Shown here piece by piece: positions 8,373-18,752 of a stretch of 64,000 bases of DNA. The notes beneath the pieces were generated by a model. It was given only the letters and a program-made list of their open reading frames with translations. It was not told where the DNA came from and searched no databases. Both the position numbers and the translations under genes were made by a program. Position 1 is the stretch's first letter. Every line of letters begins with the position of its first letter. Origin of the DNA: Alkalinema sp. CACIAM 70d (GTDB taxonomy: Bacteria > Cyanobacteriota > Cyanobacteriia > Leptolyngbyales > Leptolyngbyaceae); the NCBI GenBank assembly GCA_002148405.1, contig MUGG01000058.1:62001-126000 (forward strand). Reading direction: 5' to 3'.

Positions 8373-9596
8373 ATGTCAGCTTCTCCCGACGTCTCACCCC
8401 AAAAAAGCGTCCCACTCCAACTCTTACTGTTCGTGGATCAACGCCCCACCTCTAAGGAGCAAGTCCGGCAAATTCGATCGCTCCTACAGGAATTAGAAAC
8501 GCTATGTCCCTTTGATCTCCAAGTGATTGATGTTGGTGAACAACCCTACCTGGCCGAACATTTTCGCCTGATCGCAACGCCTGCTTTGGTGAAAGTGCAT
8601 CCAGAACCCCGACAAACCCTTGCAGGGAGCAACCTGATTGCCCAACTCAAAAGTTGGTGGCCTCGTTGGCAACGATCGACCGAAGATTTTTTAGCCGAGA
8701 ACCGGAACAGCCATTCTACAGAGGCTTCCGCAAGTCTCGCGATCGAAAAAGCCCTCAATCGCGAGATTCCATCCATTAGCCAATATGCCGAAATGCTTCA
8801 GCTTTCGGATGATGTCTTCCGCCTCAAGCAGGAAACTGAGGAATTGCGAGCCAAACTGCAATTTAAGGATCAAATTATTGCCATGCTGGCCCATGATTTG
8901 CGGAACCCTTTAACCGCCGCATCAATCGCCATTGAAACCTTGGAAATGGGAAATAAACCCCAGGAAGATCAACCCTCACGCCTCACCCCCGCCTTGGTCA
9001 ATCAGTTACTCAAGCACGCTCGTACTCAAATTCGCGTCATCGATCGTATGATCACCGATATTTTGCAAGCGGCCCGTGGATCGAGCGCAGACCTCAATGT
9101 TTGGCCCATTAAAGTTGATCTAGCAAGTCTTTGTCAGGAGGTCGTCACCGATCTCCACGATCGACTCACCCAAAAACAGCAAACCCTCGAACTAGACATT
9201 CCCTCCGACTTACCCCCAATCTATGCTGATGCAAGTCGTATTCATCAAGTCCTCACCAATCTTTTAGACAACGCCATCAAATACACCCCCCGCCAAGGCA
9301 CGATCAGCTTATCGGTTCTCCACCGCACAACCCAAAAAGTCCAAATTAGCATCTGTGATAACGGCCCAGGCATCCCAGAAGATCAATGTAATCAGATTTT
9401 TGAGGATCATTTTCGACTTCAGCGCGATGAAGGCCAGGAAGGCTATGGTATTGGCTTATCTCTATGTCAACGGATTGTCCGAGCCCATTATGGCCAAATC
9501 TGGGTCGATTCTGTTCCCAACCAAGGCAGTTGTTTCCATTTCACCTTGCCGGTCTATCGGGTTCAAAATGCCCTGGAAGACGCGATCGCTCAGTAA
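8373..9596 (+). CDS. sasA: Adaptive-response sensory kinase SasA
   Basis: Histidine kinase that reads the KaiC state and passes phosphate to RpaA in the cyanobacterial clock output pathway. Residues about 14-100 are the KaiB/thioredoxin-like sensor (LQLLLFVDQRPTS, ATPALVKV). HisKA contains LAHDLRNPL with His near residue 173. The ATPase domain has NLLDNAIKYT, CDNGPGIP and GYGIGLSLC. The length of 407 residues fits the family. Start chosen at ATG 8373 because of a strong ribosome-binding site. kaiABC is not in the window. Divergent from the GT4 gene. Confidence 0.92.
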   Translation: MSASPDVSPQKSVPLQLLLFVDQRPTSKEQVRQIRSLLQELETLCPFDLQVIDVGEQPYLAEHFRLIATPALVKVHPEPRQTLAGSNLIAQLKSWWPRWQRSTEDFLAENRNSHSTEASASLAIEKALNREIPSISQYAEMLQLSDDVFRLKQETEELRAKLQFKDQIIAMLAHDLRNPLTAASIAIETLEMGNKPQEDQPSRLTPALVNQLLKHARTQIRVIDRMITDILQAARGSSADLNVWPIKVDLASLCQEVVTDLHDRLTQKQQTLELDIPSDLPPIYADASRIHQVLTNLLDNAIKYTPRQGTISLSVLHRTTQKVQISICDNGPGIPEDQCNQIFEDHFRLQRDEGQEGYGIGLSLCQRIVRAHYGQIWVDSVPNQGSCFHFTLPVYRVQNALEDAIAQ

Positions 9597-10324
9597 ATTC
9601 CCGTAGGTTGATAGCAAAGATCGTCCATCCTGCCGAACTCGGTATAAAAACCAACATTCCATCTCCCTCATTTTTCCAGTGGTCTTTCAAGATCTCCTGG
9701 AAGTCTTGTGCCTCAAGCCTTATAAGATTCCCATTCCGGAAAACTTCTCAATACAACCCTGAATGAAGAGACCAAATAATACAATCTTCTGTCAACCCTA
9801 CGGAATCTTTGAAGAATTTATGAAGCAATTCAAGAAATGAAATCTATCTAAAAACCTCTGTTTTTTTCAAACAAAAAAATCCTATTTGACAGTGGTTCTG
9901 TAGCCTCATTTCGCTAGGGAAAAAATTGAAAGGTAATAAAAATTACTTCAATTTTTTCCAAAGACTACAAAAATCCTCGATCGTAGGACACCAAACTCCA
10001 GAGACATCAAGCACGGAGGCACTGATCAGTTTAATCGTATTTCGGTTTAAGGTACTTTTTCGAACCCGTACAATATAGTATTTCTTGGCAAGCAAACACC
10101 ATTGCAACTTCCCATTTCCAAGAAATTAAAAAATTAATTAAGCTCTGATTTTAGGCTGCGTCAATCATTCAACTTCATCATTTATTCATGGGCTGACTGC
10201 TCTAAAAAATGGGTGTTATTACGGTACTAACATCCTAGGTAAGCCGCATATAAATGGTTTGGAGCAAGCAAGGCGATTCAAGTCAGTTGCTCCCTCGTTA
10301 CTCAGATAGGGATAAAGCTGGATT
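9597..10324. other. 728-bp gene-free region between sasA and the small regulator
   Basis: AT-rich and without a credible coding frame; the ORF reaching 9766 on the plus strand is out of frame with sasA and lacks family features. It holds a long hairpin at 9918-9959 and a T7/A7 stretch near 9862-9880. A TATAAA-like element at about 10248 (CATATAAATGG) could be the -10 of the downstream gene. Confidence 0.6.
9918..9959. repeat. Long AT-rich hairpin
   Basis: GGAAAAAATTGAA at 9918-9930 pairs perfectly with TTCAATTTTTTCC at 9947-9959, and GTAAT (9933-9937) pairs with ATTAC (9942-9946). There is a 2-nt bulge and an AAAA loop, so 18 base pairs in total. No U-tract follows, so it is not a standard terminator. 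It may mark a small RNA or a palindromic element. Confidence 0.75.
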
Positions 10325-10606
10325 ATGCAGTACGATTCTCTGGACTATGATCAATCTGAAACCCCAGAGGTTGGCGTATACGAGTGCGAAGTACATCTCA
10401 AGTTTCGCCTGATTGAGGAGCGAGGTGTCTTGTCCAACCGAGACCAGCTGCTGGAAATGCTTCTAGATGCCTTTAGCTGTGGTAGCGACGAGTTTTTAGA
10501 ACCCCTGCAAGTGGCAGTGAATGCTCAAGAAGTGTCAGAAGTCAACGCTTCTCCGCAAATGCGTCGCCAATTGATTCGCCTCCGTAACTCGAAAGATTTA
10601 GTTTAA
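10325..10606 (+). CDS. Small conserved cyanobacterial protein (Npun_R1517/Asr1734-like regulator)
   Basis: A 93-residue acidic protein with the conserved core GVYECEVHLKFRLIEE and the C-terminal MRRQLIRLRNSK. From memory this matches a small cyanobacterial family named for heterocyst-differentiation regulators (Npun_R1517/Asr1734), which also occurs in species without heterocysts. No DNA-binding fold can be read directly. ATG start at 10325. It stands alone behind a long upstream region. Its stop codon lies inside a 13-bp tandem duplication. Family recognition is moderate and function is not established here. Confidence 0.7.
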   Translation: MQYDSLDYDQSETPEVGVYECEVHLKFRLIEERGVLSNRDQLLEMLLDAFSCGSDEFLEPLQVAVNAQEVSEVNASPQMRRQLIRLRNSKDLV

Positions 10607-10623
10607 AGACTTAGTTTAAAGAA
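10598..10623. repeat. 13-bp tandem duplication across a stop codon
   Basis: TTAGTTTAAAGAC (10598-10610) is followed by TTAGTTTAAAGAA (10611-10623). The stop codon at 10604-10606 of the small regulator is inside unit 1. Confidence 0.85.
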
Positions 10624-10822
10624 CCTTAGAATCTCGGGAATTTCACGATTAGTAGGGCAATTGCTTGATTACTTAGGCAGTTGCTCTTCTAAGTTAGGTG
10701 AGCTGAGAACATTTTTTAACCATAGATTTTAACCATAGAAATTAATATTTGGCTGAGGTCGAGTATCAGTAGCACAATGAAGACAGGATTTATTGTTCTT
10801 CATTGATGGTTCTTTGCTCGTT

Positions 10823-12226
10823 ATGACCTTCACCCTGCACCACGAAGCCGATCAATTATCTGATCTCATTCAGCGCTACCGTAACCAAGTGGATTATCTT
10901 GCCATTCGGTTAGAGTCGTCTGAAGGGTCAGATATTTTATGGCGCGGTGACAAAGTTGAAACTCTCAGCGAGGGAATTGCGGTCGGAGGACAGGTTCGGG
11001 TTTGCCATCGCGGCGGCTGGGGGTTTGCTAGTTTTAATCGGCTAGATACTTTGGTAGAGCGCATTGAGGAAGCGATCGCCGCTGCCAAACTCGTGGGCAA
11101 CGAAGAAACTATTCTCGCCCCAGTAGATCCTATCCAAACCGTATGCACTCTGCCGATTACGGGTAGCGATCCCCGTGCCATTCCCTTAGCGCAGAAAAAA
11201 GCTCTGTGTCAGCACTACGGTGAGATTCTTCGGAGCGCTGATCCCAAAATTGCTACGCTGTCTGTACGCTACGGTGACATTACCCAACGCACCTTACTTT
11301 TAACCTCAGAAGGCACCTTGATTGAGCAGTCTTGGGCCGATATGGAAATGCGCTTTGCCGCTACAGCGCGGCAGGGAGAACTAGTGCAAACAGGCCGAGA
11401 AACCGTCGGCTCCCGTAGTCGCTTTGAGGACTTAATGAATTTAGATGACCAAGTCCTGGGCGCGGCTCAACGGGCTGTTGCTGCGCTTTCCCTTCCACCT
11501 GTGAAAGGAGGAACCTATACCGTTGTGATTGACCCGATTTTAACGGGGCTGTTTGTCCATGAAGCCTTTGGCCATTTGTCAGAGGCGGATATGGCCTACG
11601 AAAATCCCGATTTGCTGGAAACCATGAGCCTAGGCCGTCGCTTTGGCCCTGAAGATTTACAAATTTTTGATGGAGCGGCGATCGCAGGGCATCGGGGCAG
11701 TTATTTCTACGACGACGAAGGGGTTGCTGCTACTAATACGCAACTGATTCAAGACGGCGTATTAGTCGGACGACTCCATTCCCGCGAAACCGCTGGTAAG
11801 TTGGGCGAAACAGCCACGGGTAATGCCCGCTGCTTGAACTACCACTATCCCCCGATCGTCCGCATGACCAACACCTGGATCGAACGGGGCAAAACCCCTG
11901 TCAAAGACCTGTTCAGCGGCATCCAAGAAGGCGTCTATGCCCGCAACTGGCTCGGTGGCATGACCAACGGTGAAATGTTTACGTTTACCGCTGGGGAAGC
12001 TTGGATGATTCGCAACGGCGAACTGGCAGAACCCGTGCGCGACGTAACCCTCTCCGGTAATGCCTTCCAAACCCTAGCCGACATTGAAGGCATGGGTGAT
12101 GACTTTTACTGGGATGAGTCCGGCGGCTGCGGCAAGGGTGGCCAAAGCGGATTAGCCGTCGGCTGTGGCGGCCCTAGCTTGCGGATCCGTGATGTGGTTG
12201 TCGGTGGGGAAGAGGCGAAGGACTAG
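10823..12226 (+). CDS. tldD: Metalloprotease TldD homolog
   Basis: TldD of the TldD/TldE (PmbA) peptidase pair, which degrades unfolded or leader peptides in the cytoplasm. The zinc motif HEAFGH is visible (H246, E247, H251), with downstream glycine-rich stretches (GGMTNGEMFTF, CGKGGQSGLAVGCGG) typical of the TldD C-terminus. ATG 10823 is chosen; an upstream in-frame start at 10793 gives an extra MFFIDG-type leader with no conservation. The partner TldE is not in the window. Convergent with the YbjN-like gene. Confidence 0.92.
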   Translation: MTFTLHHEADQLSDLIQRYRNQVDYLAIRLESSEGSDILWRGDKVETLSEGIAVGGQVRVCHRGGWGFASFNRLDTLVERIEEAIAAAKLVGNEETILAPVDPIQTVCTLPITGSDPRAIPLAQKKALCQHYGEILRSADPKIATLSVRYGDITQRTLLLTSEGTLIEQSWADMEMRFAATARQGELVQTGRETVGSRSRFEDLMNLDDQVLGAAQRAVAALSLPPVKGGTYTVVIDPILTGLFVHEAFGHLSEADMAYENPDLLETMSLGRRFGPEDLQIFDGAAIAGHRGSYFYDDEGVAATNTQLIQDGVLVGRLHSRETAGKLGETATGNARCLNYHYPPIVRMTNTWIERGKTPVKDLFSGIQEGVYARNWLGGMTNGEMFTFTAGEAWMIRNGELAEPVRDVTLSGNAFQTLADIEGMGDDFYWDESGGCGKGGQSGLAVGCGGPSLRIRDVVVGGEEAKD

Positions 12227-12277
12227 CGATCGCAGGAGTGGGATTTCAGGAGTACGATCGCAGCCGAGATCAGAGCA

Positions 12278-12853
12278 TTAGAGGTCGTCTAGTTCCTCTG
12301 ACGGTGAAACGCGACCCCGCCGCTTACGGGCTTCCATTGCCTTTTCCAGCATTGTTAATAACCCAGGGGCTTCCTGTTGGAGTTGTAGCAATAGGCGTTC
12401 GCCTTCCTCCAGATCCCCTGGGTCTTCCCCTGTTTCCATCACCGATTGCAAACGGGGCAACGCCAATTCATCCACTAACTGCACCAGGCTGTAGAGACAA
12501 CGATTAAATTGCCGTTCGGTTAACTCAGCATCTTCCAACGGAAACTCAATAATGGCACGAATTTCCCCATCGGAAGGGTCATACTCCCACTGCAACATCT
12601 TGGTTTCCCAGGAAATGCACAGCATGGTTTGCAGAATCGCATCTTTGTGGGGATGGTCTTTCACACCGGTTAAAACACGAGGCGCATAAATTTCAAAAAA
12701 CTCGCCGTCCTCATCCAGTTGAATCACAATCAGAAATTGCTCAACATTTTCCGCATAGACGCCAGTAATAATGCGAGACTCGTCCGCCTCCAGGCGATAC
12801 TTCCAGCCCTTGGCGTCTAGATATCCGGCAATCTGTTCTAGCGTGGCGGCCAT
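12278..12853 (-). CDS. YbjN-like conserved cyanobacterial protein
   Basis: A 191-residue cytoplasmic acidic protein resembling the YbjN/type III chaperone-like fold: ILQTMLCISWETKMLQWEYDP, then AIIEFPLEDAELT and a helical C-terminal part. Conserved in cyanobacteria as a hypothetical protein; no catalytic residues are evident. The C-terminus is charged (RKRRGRVSPSEELDDL). ATG start at 12853, separated from coaE by 100 bp on the same strand. The YbjN assignment is moderate and the role unknown. Confidence 0.7.
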   Translation of the reverse strand: MAATLEQIAGYLDAKGWKYRLEADESRIITGVYAENVEQFLIVIQLDEDGEFFEIYAPRVLTGVKDHPHKDAILQTMLCISWETKMLQWEYDPSDGEIRAIIEFPLEDAELTERQFNRCLYSLVQLVDELALPRLQSVMETGEDPGDLEEGERLLLQLQQEAPGLLTMLEKAMEARKRRGRVSPSEELDDL

Positions 12854-12953
12854 AGTGATTCCTCTAAATGGAACGGGTTAAGCAGAGAGCACTAAAATAC
12901 AAGTTCTAGTGTATTAGTGAATGGGACAGGTTTTTCTAGGATCTAGATTCAGT

Positions 12954-13634
12954 CTAGGGTTTAGGGTGCCGAGCTTGACGCCCTTGTAATGCCCGATCGA
13001 CCTCCTGCAAAAGCGCTTCAACAGTCAAAGAATTATCTAACACAAGATCCGCCCGATCGCACTTTTCTTGGATAGCCATTTGGCTTTGGATGCGATCGAT
13101 CGCCTGCTCAGAGGATAGGTTTTCCCGCTCCATGAGTCGCTGGATCTGACGGTCTCGGGGGCAGTATATCACCCAAATTTCGGTGACGAGATCGGTCATT
13201 GCGGCTTCGAACAGTAGGGGAATAACCAATACGACTGGGCTTTTGGGATCGGCCTGTAGATGGGCATCCCGATCGACCTGTAAGCGTTGCCGCACAAAGG
13301 GATGGATCTGCTGCTCTAACCACTGCCGTTCCTGGGGTTGCGTAAAGATCAGGGTGCCCAATTGTTTGCGATCGAGACTGCCGTCGGGATTCAGGATTGT
13401 CGCACCGTAACGATCGGCGATCGCGGCCAAAATCGGACTCCCCAGTGCAACCGCTTCTCGGGCATAGAGATCTGCATCCAGCACAGGTAAATGATGCACC
13501 TGGGCAAGATAGTTGGAAACCGTGGTTTTTCCCATGGCGATGCCCCCCGTTAGGCCAATAATGCGGGGTGCGGGTGGGACAGCATCCGTCGATTGAGCGC
13601 GTGAATTCACGGGATTCCTGGAAGAATAAAACAC
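12954..13634 (-). CDS. coaE: Dephospho-CoA kinase
   Basis: Catalyses the last step of coenzyme A synthesis, phosphorylating the 3' hydroxyl of dephospho-CoA. P-loop GLTGGIAMGKTT near residue 27, DADLYAREAV, the CoA-binding HPFVRQRL and LLFEAAMTDL are all family motifs. GTG start at 13634 gives a leader of about 25 residues before the conserved core, so a start closer to the core is possible. Located between the YbjN-like gene and the divergent membrane glycosyltransferase. Confidence 0.92.
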   Translation of the reverse strand: MFYSSRNPVNSRAQSTDAVPPAPRIIGLTGGIAMGKTTVSNYLAQVHHLPVLDADLYAREAVALGSPILAAIADRYGATILNPDGSLDRKQLGTLIFTQPQERQWLEQQIHPFVRQRLQVDRDAHLQADPKSPVVLVIPLLFEAAMTDLVTEIWVIYCPRDRQIQRLMERENLSSEQAIDRIQSQMAIQEKCDRADLVLDNSLTVEALLQEVDRALQGRQARHPKP

Positions 13635-13731
13635 TTCTGGAGGGCAATTGCGGTCGAACCGGACAAGTAACCCGTCCCCAATGGTTCAATGTGAGGGATG
13701 ATTCTTTCGGTCTGGTGGCTAGTTTAAAGCA

Positions 13732-15600
13732 ATGAACGTTTCCCGCTTTCCTCGGTTTCACTTTTGGTTACTGGCGATCGTGCTGCTGATCGGGGCGGGA
13801 CTGCGTCTGCTGAATCTGGACGGTAAACCCCTCTGGATGGACGAGGTGATCACTGGCATTTTCAGCTTGGGCCATACCTACGATGAGGTGCCGGTGGGCC
13901 AAGCGTTGGGACTGGCACAGATTGCCCAGTTGTTTACCCTGCAACCCGAAACCACCTGCGGCGCGATCGCGGCCACCGTGTCTACCCAATCCGTCCATCC
14001 ACCGTTATTTTTTTGCTGGCTCCATTCCTGGTTGGCGACTCAACAGTCGGTTCTGCAAACGGTTCTCCCCTCGTTGGCGGATAACCTTGCTTGGATTCTG
14101 CGATCGCTTCCCGTATTACTGGGCGTTGGGGCGATCGGAGCCGTTTATGGCCTAGGAACCCGAGCTTTTGGCCAACGGACGGGGTTAATGGCGGCAGCTT
14201 GTATGGCGGTGTCTCCCTTTGCGGTGTACCTATCCCAGGAAGCGCGCCACTACACCTTGCCGATGGGGGTGATTACCTTGGCACTCTTGGCTTTAGTGCA
14301 GATCCAGCAGAATTTTGAACAGGGCCGCAGTAACCGCAATGCTTGGATCAGTTGGGTATTGCTGAATGGCGTTGGGTTTTATATTCACTATTTCTGCATC
14401 CTGGCCACGATCGCCCAAGGGGTTGCCCTTCTGGGTGCACGGTGGATCAGCGCTAGAACAGAACAGAGATCGGCCACTCATCTCCAAAAACGCAAGTTCT
14501 CAAACTTCTGGCCCACTTTCGTTACGAGAACCCAACCGCAGGGCCTCTGGATTGCCTCCTTAGGGTTGCTGGGCATCCTTGGCCCTTGGCTCCCGACCTT
14601 TATCCGCCACATGACCCGCCCGGAAACCGATTGGCTCAATGATGGTATTCCTTCCCTGTTAACCGCGATCGTGCCGCTCTATTACGTCCCGATCGGCTGG
14701 TCGCTGATGGTGATTTCGCCGCCGGTGGAGGGCAACCCGCTGAGTTGGCAAATTCCTATGGTGCTGCTGGTCATTGCCTTCAGCGTTTGGCTGGCTCGGC
14801 AACTGTGGCGGGGCTGGCAAAAAATTTGGCAGATTCCTGAGCTACAGGGCAGTTTATTAGTTCTGGGTGGGTTTATTGCGATCGTGGTCGCGGAATTTTG
14901 GGCGATCGCGATTTTGCTGCAAAAAGACCTGACCCATGTCCCGCGCTACAACTTTGTCTATTACCCTGCGATATGCGTGTTGCTGGCGGCTGGGCTGGCA
15001 ATGCAGTCCTTGCCTCAGCGATCGCGGGATCTGGAGCCTAGAACTGAGCTGCAACCTCGATGGATGGGCCAACTAACCACCCCAGCGGCGATCGTGCTCT
15101 GCATCGGGTTCCTCAGCAGTCTCTGTGTGGTTTTTAATGGCGTCTTTCAAAAACCCTATCAACCCAATCTCGTTGCCCAAAGAATGATGCAAGCCGAGGC
15201 CCCCCAAGCCACGATCCAAGTCGTTATGGGCTACCAAACTTGGCAAGAAATGGCCTTGGGATTAAGCTTTGCCTTGGCTTTGGAACAGGAACAAAATCGG
15301 ATCAATGGGAACGATCGGGGTAGCGACGGGGGATCCCTAGGATCCGGCAGGCAATTATCTGGAAAATTCGCATTCCTCAACAGTTCCCAAGGTTATCCAC
15401 AGTTGTGGAAAAAGCTAACTCAACTTCCCACTGCCGATATTTTGTGGATCATTGCCCCCGGTCTTCGCCGATCGGACTTTCCTGAAACCCTCTCCCTGGG
15501 ATCCCCAGCCAATCCCCAACCATGCCAACGGGATCCCCAACGCTACGATCGCATCGGCATTCCCTACCAAGGCTATCGCTGCGATCGGGCGATTCGCTAA
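13732..15600 (+). CDS. Multi-pass membrane glycosyltransferase (GT39/ArnT-like)
   Basis: A 622-residue polytopic protein with about ten hydrophobic segments. The first periplasmic loop carries WMDEV, the acidic motif typical of GT-C enzymes that use polyprenyl-phosphate sugars. SQEARHYTLPMG is the second conserved loop motif of the PMT/ArnT superfamily. Probably transfers a sugar from a lipid carrier to a lipid, protein or polysaccharide on the outer face of the inner membrane. ATG start at 13732. It ends just before a strong hairpin terminator. The substrate is unknown. Confidence 0.82.
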   Translation: MNVSRFPRFHFWLLAIVLLIGAGLRLLNLDGKPLWMDEVITGIFSLGHTYDEVPVGQALGLAQIAQLFTLQPETTCGAIAATVSTQSVHPPLFFCWLHSWLATQQSVLQTVLPSLADNLAWILRSLPVLLGVGAIGAVYGLGTRAFGQRTGLMAAACMAVSPFAVYLSQEARHYTLPMGVITLALLALVQIQQNFEQGRSNRNAWISWVLLNGVGFYIHYFCILATIAQGVALLGARWISARTEQRSATHLQKRKFSNFWPTFVTRTQPQGLWIASLGLLGILGPWLPTFIRHMTRPETDWLNDGIPSLLTAIVPLYYVPIGWSLMVISPPVEGNPLSWQIPMVLLVIAFSVWLARQLWRGWQKIWQIPELQGSLLVLGGFIAIVVAEFWAIAILLQKDLTHVPRYNFVYYPAICVLLAAGLAMQSLPQRSRDLEPRTELQPRWMGQLTTPAAIVLCIGFLSSLCVVFNGVFQKPYQPNLVAQRMMQAEAPQATIQVVMGYQTWQEMALGLSFALALEQEQNRINGNDRGSDGGSLGSGRQLSGKFAFLNSSQGYPQLWKKLTQLPTADILWIIAPGLRRSDFPETLSLGSPANPQPCQRDPQRYDRIGIPYQGYRCDRAIR

Positions 15601-15634
15601 GGCTGTACGTCTTGACACAAAAGCCCTCAACACA

Positions 15635-15669
15635 AAACGCTGGGAATCTTCAAATCATCCCCAGCGTTT
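15635..15669. terminator. Hairpin between convergent genes
   Basis: AAACGCTGGG (15635-15644) pairs perfectly with CCCAGCGTTT (15660-15669) around a 15-nt loop. It lies between the convergent GT39 gene and pntB and ends in TTT, so it likely terminates the plus-strand transcript. Confidence 0.65.
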
Positions 15670-15703
15670 ACTAGCAGACTGAACTAGGGGATTTCCCCTC
15701 AAG

Positions 15704-15734
15704 CGTAGAACGTTACGCTCGTAGAACGTTACGC
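15704..15734. repeat. 16-bp-spaced duplication across the pntB stop
   Basis: CGTAGAACGTTACGC occurs at 15704-15718 and again at 15720-15734. Each copy can fold (CGTA/TACG arms). The pntB stop (15729-15731) is inside the second copy. Confidence 0.8.
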
Positions 15735-17135
15735 AGCGACCAATTGCCGCATCCGAGTCAGAATTGCATCTGCCACCTTGCGGGCATCCCCAAACAACAT
15801 CCGACTGTTTTCCTTAAAGAACAACGGATTTTCCACGCCTGCGTAGCCACTGGCTAAACTGCGCTTCATCACAACGACGGTTTTGGCCTTCCAGACTTCC
15901 AGGACAGGCATCCCCGCGATCGGGCTATTGGGATCCTCTTCAGCACTGGGGTTCACCGTATCATTGGCCCCAATGACAAGCACCACATCGGTTTCGGGGA
16001 AATCTTCGTTGATTTCCTCCATCTCCAACACAATGTCGTAGGGCACATTGGCCTCAGCCAACAGCACATTCATATGGCCCGGTAAACGTCCCGCCACGGG
16101 GTGAATGCCAAAGCGAACGTTAACCCCTCGATCGCGCAAACTGCGGGTCAGGTCAGCGATCGGGTGCTGCGCCTGCGCCACGGCCATGCCGTACCCCGGC
16201 ACAATAATGACGCTGGAGGCATTTTCTAACAGTTCAACGGTGTCTTCCACGGAAATTTCCGTCGCTTCCCCTTGAATCCCCGCTGCACTGGCCGTTCCCG
16301 ATCCCGTGCCAAAGCCACCGAGAATCACGCTAATGAACGATCGATTCATGGCCCGACACATGATGTAGCTCAGGATTGCGCCACTGCTGCCCACTAACGC
16401 TCCGGTGATAATCAGCAGGTCGTTGGACAACATGAAACCCGCCGCCGCCGCCGCCCAACCGGAATAGCTGTTCAGCATCGAGATCACCACGGGCATATCG
16501 GCTCCCCCGATCGCCATCACCAGGTGTACACCCAGCACCCCCGCGATCGCCGCCATGACCAACAAGGGATTTAAGCCTCCCCCAGTCATGAACCAGTAGC
16601 CTAAAGCGATCGTCCCTGCCAACATGGCTAGATTCAAACCATGGCGTGCTGGCAGCATCAACGGTTTGCTACTGACCACACCGCGCAGTTTGCCAAAGGC
16701 CACGATCGACCCGGTAAAGGTGACGGCTCCAATGAAAATGCCAATGTAGATTTCGATCTCATGGATCGTGGCTTCCACCCCCGTCAGTTCGCTGGGATAG
16801 AGGAAATTGCCCACGCCCACCAGCACCGCTGCCAAGCCCACGAAGCTATGCAGCATGGCCACCAGTTCCGGCATTTCGGTCATGGCCACCCGCGCCGCCA
16901 AGATCGATCCGACGATCGCCCCTGGCACAATCACGGTCAGCAAGACGCCGTAGCTGGCGGGATCACTCTGGAGCATCGTCGCCAAAAATGCGATCGCCAT
17001 CCCTGCAATCCCAAACCAATTGCCGCGCTTGGCCGTTTCCTGATTGGCGAGGCCCCCCAAGCTGAGGATGAACAACGCACTCGCCACGATGTAGGCGACG
17101 GTGGAAAAATTTTCCCCTGAAAAATTCTCAAACAT
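15729..17135 (-). CDS. pntB: NAD(P) transhydrogenase subunit beta
   Basis: Membrane and NADP(H)-binding subunit of proton-translocating transhydrogenase, which uses the proton gradient to transfer hydride from NADH to NADP+. The N-terminal two thirds are about nine membrane segments with many GA/GS pairs. The C-terminal dIII begins near residue 290 ([21 protein letters not shown]), followed by [14 protein letters not shown] and [13 protein letters not shown], the NADP-binding loops. The length of 468 residues is typical. It starts 12 bp after pntA, consistent with translational coupling. Confidence 0.95.
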   Translation of the reverse strand: MFENFSGENFSTVAYIVASALFILSLGGLANQETAKRGNWFGIAGMAIAFLATMLQSDPASYGVLLTVIVPGAIVGSILAARVAMTEMPELVAMLHSFVGLAAVLVGVGNFLYPSELTGVEATIHEIEIYIGIFIGAVTFTGSIVAFGKLRGVVSSKPLMLPARHGLNLAMLAGTIALGYWFMTGGGLNPLLVMAAIAGVLGVHLVMAIGGADMPVVISMLNSYSGWAAAAAGFMLSNDLLIITGALVGSSGAILSYIMCRAMNRSFISVILGGFGTGSGTASAAGIQGEATEISVEDTVELLENASSVIIVPGYGMAVAQAQHPIADLTRSLRDRGVNVRFGIHPVAGRLPGHMNVLLAEANVPYDIVLEMEEINEDFPETDVVLVIGANDTVNPSAEEDPNSPIAGMPVLEVWKAKTVVVMKRSLASGYAGVENPLFFKENSRMLFGDARKVADAILTRMRQLVAA

Positions 17136-17147
17136 GGCCTACCCCGA

Positions 17148-18752
17148 TTATTTCTGAAACATTTTCAGCATGCGTTGGGTGACTAGAAAGCCCCCGGAAA
17201 TATTGATCGTCCCCACCAGGATCGCGATCGCCCCTAGCAGCGTTGTCGGATGCAAGAATTGCCCAGACAGTTGCACCATGCCACCGATGATGATGATGCC
17301 GCTGATGGCATTGGTCACACTCATCAAGGGCGTATGCAGCGCGGGTTTCACATTCCAGATCACCTGCCAACCCACAAAGCAAGCCAGCACAAATACGGTG
17401 AAGTGGGAGAGGAATGAGGCCGGAGCGGTCAACCCGATCGCGACCAACGCCGCAATTCCGATCGCCAACCAGAGACCCGATAGATTCAGCTTCTTGGCAG
17501 CGGGCACTTCCGCAGGCCTAGCCGCTGAGGTGACGGGTGACGGCTGGGGTGCGACGGAAACTGGACGGGGGGGCAACGGTTCCACCCGATCGCCCTGGTG
17601 CAGCATGAGGGCTCCCCGCACCACTTCATCTTCCAAGTCCACCTGGTAGCCATCATTGCGGCCCATATCATCCAGCAGATGGCAGAGGTTGTTGCCGTAG
17701 AGTTGGCTTGCTTGGGCTGCCATGCGGCTGGGCAGATCGGTAAAGCCGATGATTTTGACCCCGTTATGGTCGTAAATTTGACCGGGCTGGGTCAGTTCAC
17801 AGTTACCCCCCTGCTCCGCCGCCAAATCTACAACCACCGAGCCCGGTTTCATCAGTTCCACCGCTTCCCGTAGGATGAGCTTGGGCGCGGGTCTACCGGG
17901 AATTAGCGCCGTTGTGATGATGATGTCTACTTCCTTGGCCTGGGCTGCGAACAGTTCCATCTCGGCTTTGATGAATTCCGGACTCATTTCCTTGGCGTAA
18001 CCGCCTTGCCCAGAACCATCTTCTTCTAGTTCAACCTGTAGGAACTCCGCCCCCAAGCTTTCTACCTGTTCTTTAACGACAGGGCGCGTGTCGAAAGCCC
18101 GCACGATCGCCCCTAGGTTCTTGGCAGCGCCGATCGCCGCTAAACCTGCGACCCCTGCGCCAATTACCAGCACCTTGGCAGGGGGAACTTTACCCGCTGC
18201 GGTAATTTGTCCGGTAAAGAAGCGACCAAACTGGTTCGCTGCTTCCACCACTGCCCGATATCCGGCAATATTGGCCATGGAACTGAGGGCATCTAGCTTT
18301 TGGGCTCGGCTAATGCGGGGGACAGCATCCATCGCTAGAACCGTGGCGCGGCGCTGGGCTAGGGCTTCGATTAACTCAGGATTTTGTTTAGCCCAAATAA
18401 AGCTAATGAGCGTGCCATTTTCCCGGAGGAGGTGGGTTTCCTCCAAGCTGGGGGGACGAACCTTGAGGACAATGTCCGCCTCAGCCCAGAGTTGCTCAGC
18501 GCTTTCTATAATCTGGCAGCCAGCTTGACGATACGTTTCGTCGGAAAAATTAGCCAACTCTCCCGCACCCGTCTGGATCAGGACTGTAAATCCATATTTT
18601 TGCAGCGTTTTAACCGTGTCCGGTGTTGCTGCAACCCGCGCTTCTCCGGCGAGGATTTCCTTGGGGATCCCAATTTTTAAATGAGGTTTTTCTTGGGTCA
18701 GTAGCTCTTGGGACGGCTGTGATAGCGTGTTTCTCTCAATTGCGATCGCCAT
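17148..18752 (-). CDS. pntA: NAD(P) transhydrogenase subunit alpha (fused alpha1/alpha2)
   Basis: NAD(H)-binding subunit of the same enzyme. Residues about 25-390 are the alanine-dehydrogenase-like dI ([32 protein letters not shown]). A Pro/Ala-rich linker (about 400-425) leads to four C-terminal hydrophobic segments, the alpha2 part that many bacteria encode separately. ATG start at 18752. First gene of the pntAB operon, behind a 529-bp upstream region that also serves the divergent DUF2808 gene. Confidence 0.95.
   Translation of the reverse strand: MAIAIERNTLSQPSQELLTQEKPHLKIGIPKEILAGEARVAATPDTVKTLQKYGFTVLIQTGAGELANFSDETYRQAGCQIIESAEQLWAEADIVLKVRPPSLEETHLLRENGTLISFIWAKQNPELIEALAQRRATVLAMDAVPRISRAQKLDALSSMANIAGYRAVVEAANQFGRFFTGQITAAGKVPPAKVLVIGAGVAGLAAIGAAKNLGAIVRAFDTRPVVKEQVESLGAEFLQVELEEDGSGQGGYAKEMSPEFIKAEMELFAAQAKEVDIIITTALIPGRPAPKLILREAVELMKPGSVVVDLAAEQGGNCELTQPGQIYDHNGVKIIGFTDLPSRMAAQASQLYGNNLCHLLDDMGRNDGYQVDLEDEVVRGALMLHQGDRVEPLPPRPVSVAPQPSPVTSAARPAEVPAAKKLNLSGLWLAIGIAALVAIGLTAPASFLSHFTVFVLACFVGWQVIWNVKPALHTPLMSVTNAISGIIIIGGMVQLSGQFLHPTTLLGAIAILVGTINISGGFLVTQRMLKMFQK

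Noticed and set aside
10068..10081. GTA-N8-TAT, resembling an NtcA site upstream of the small regulator
   Set aside because: NtcA sites read GTA-N8-TAC; the last base differs and no matching -10 lies at the proper distance.
12227..12277. Two CAGGAGT motifs between tldD and the YbjN-like gene
   Set aside because: Too short and imperfect; explained by chance and HIP1-like sequence.
16641..17120. Plus-strand 159-residue frame opposite pntB
   Set aside because: Antisense to the membrane helices of pntB, His/Gln-rich, no start signal.
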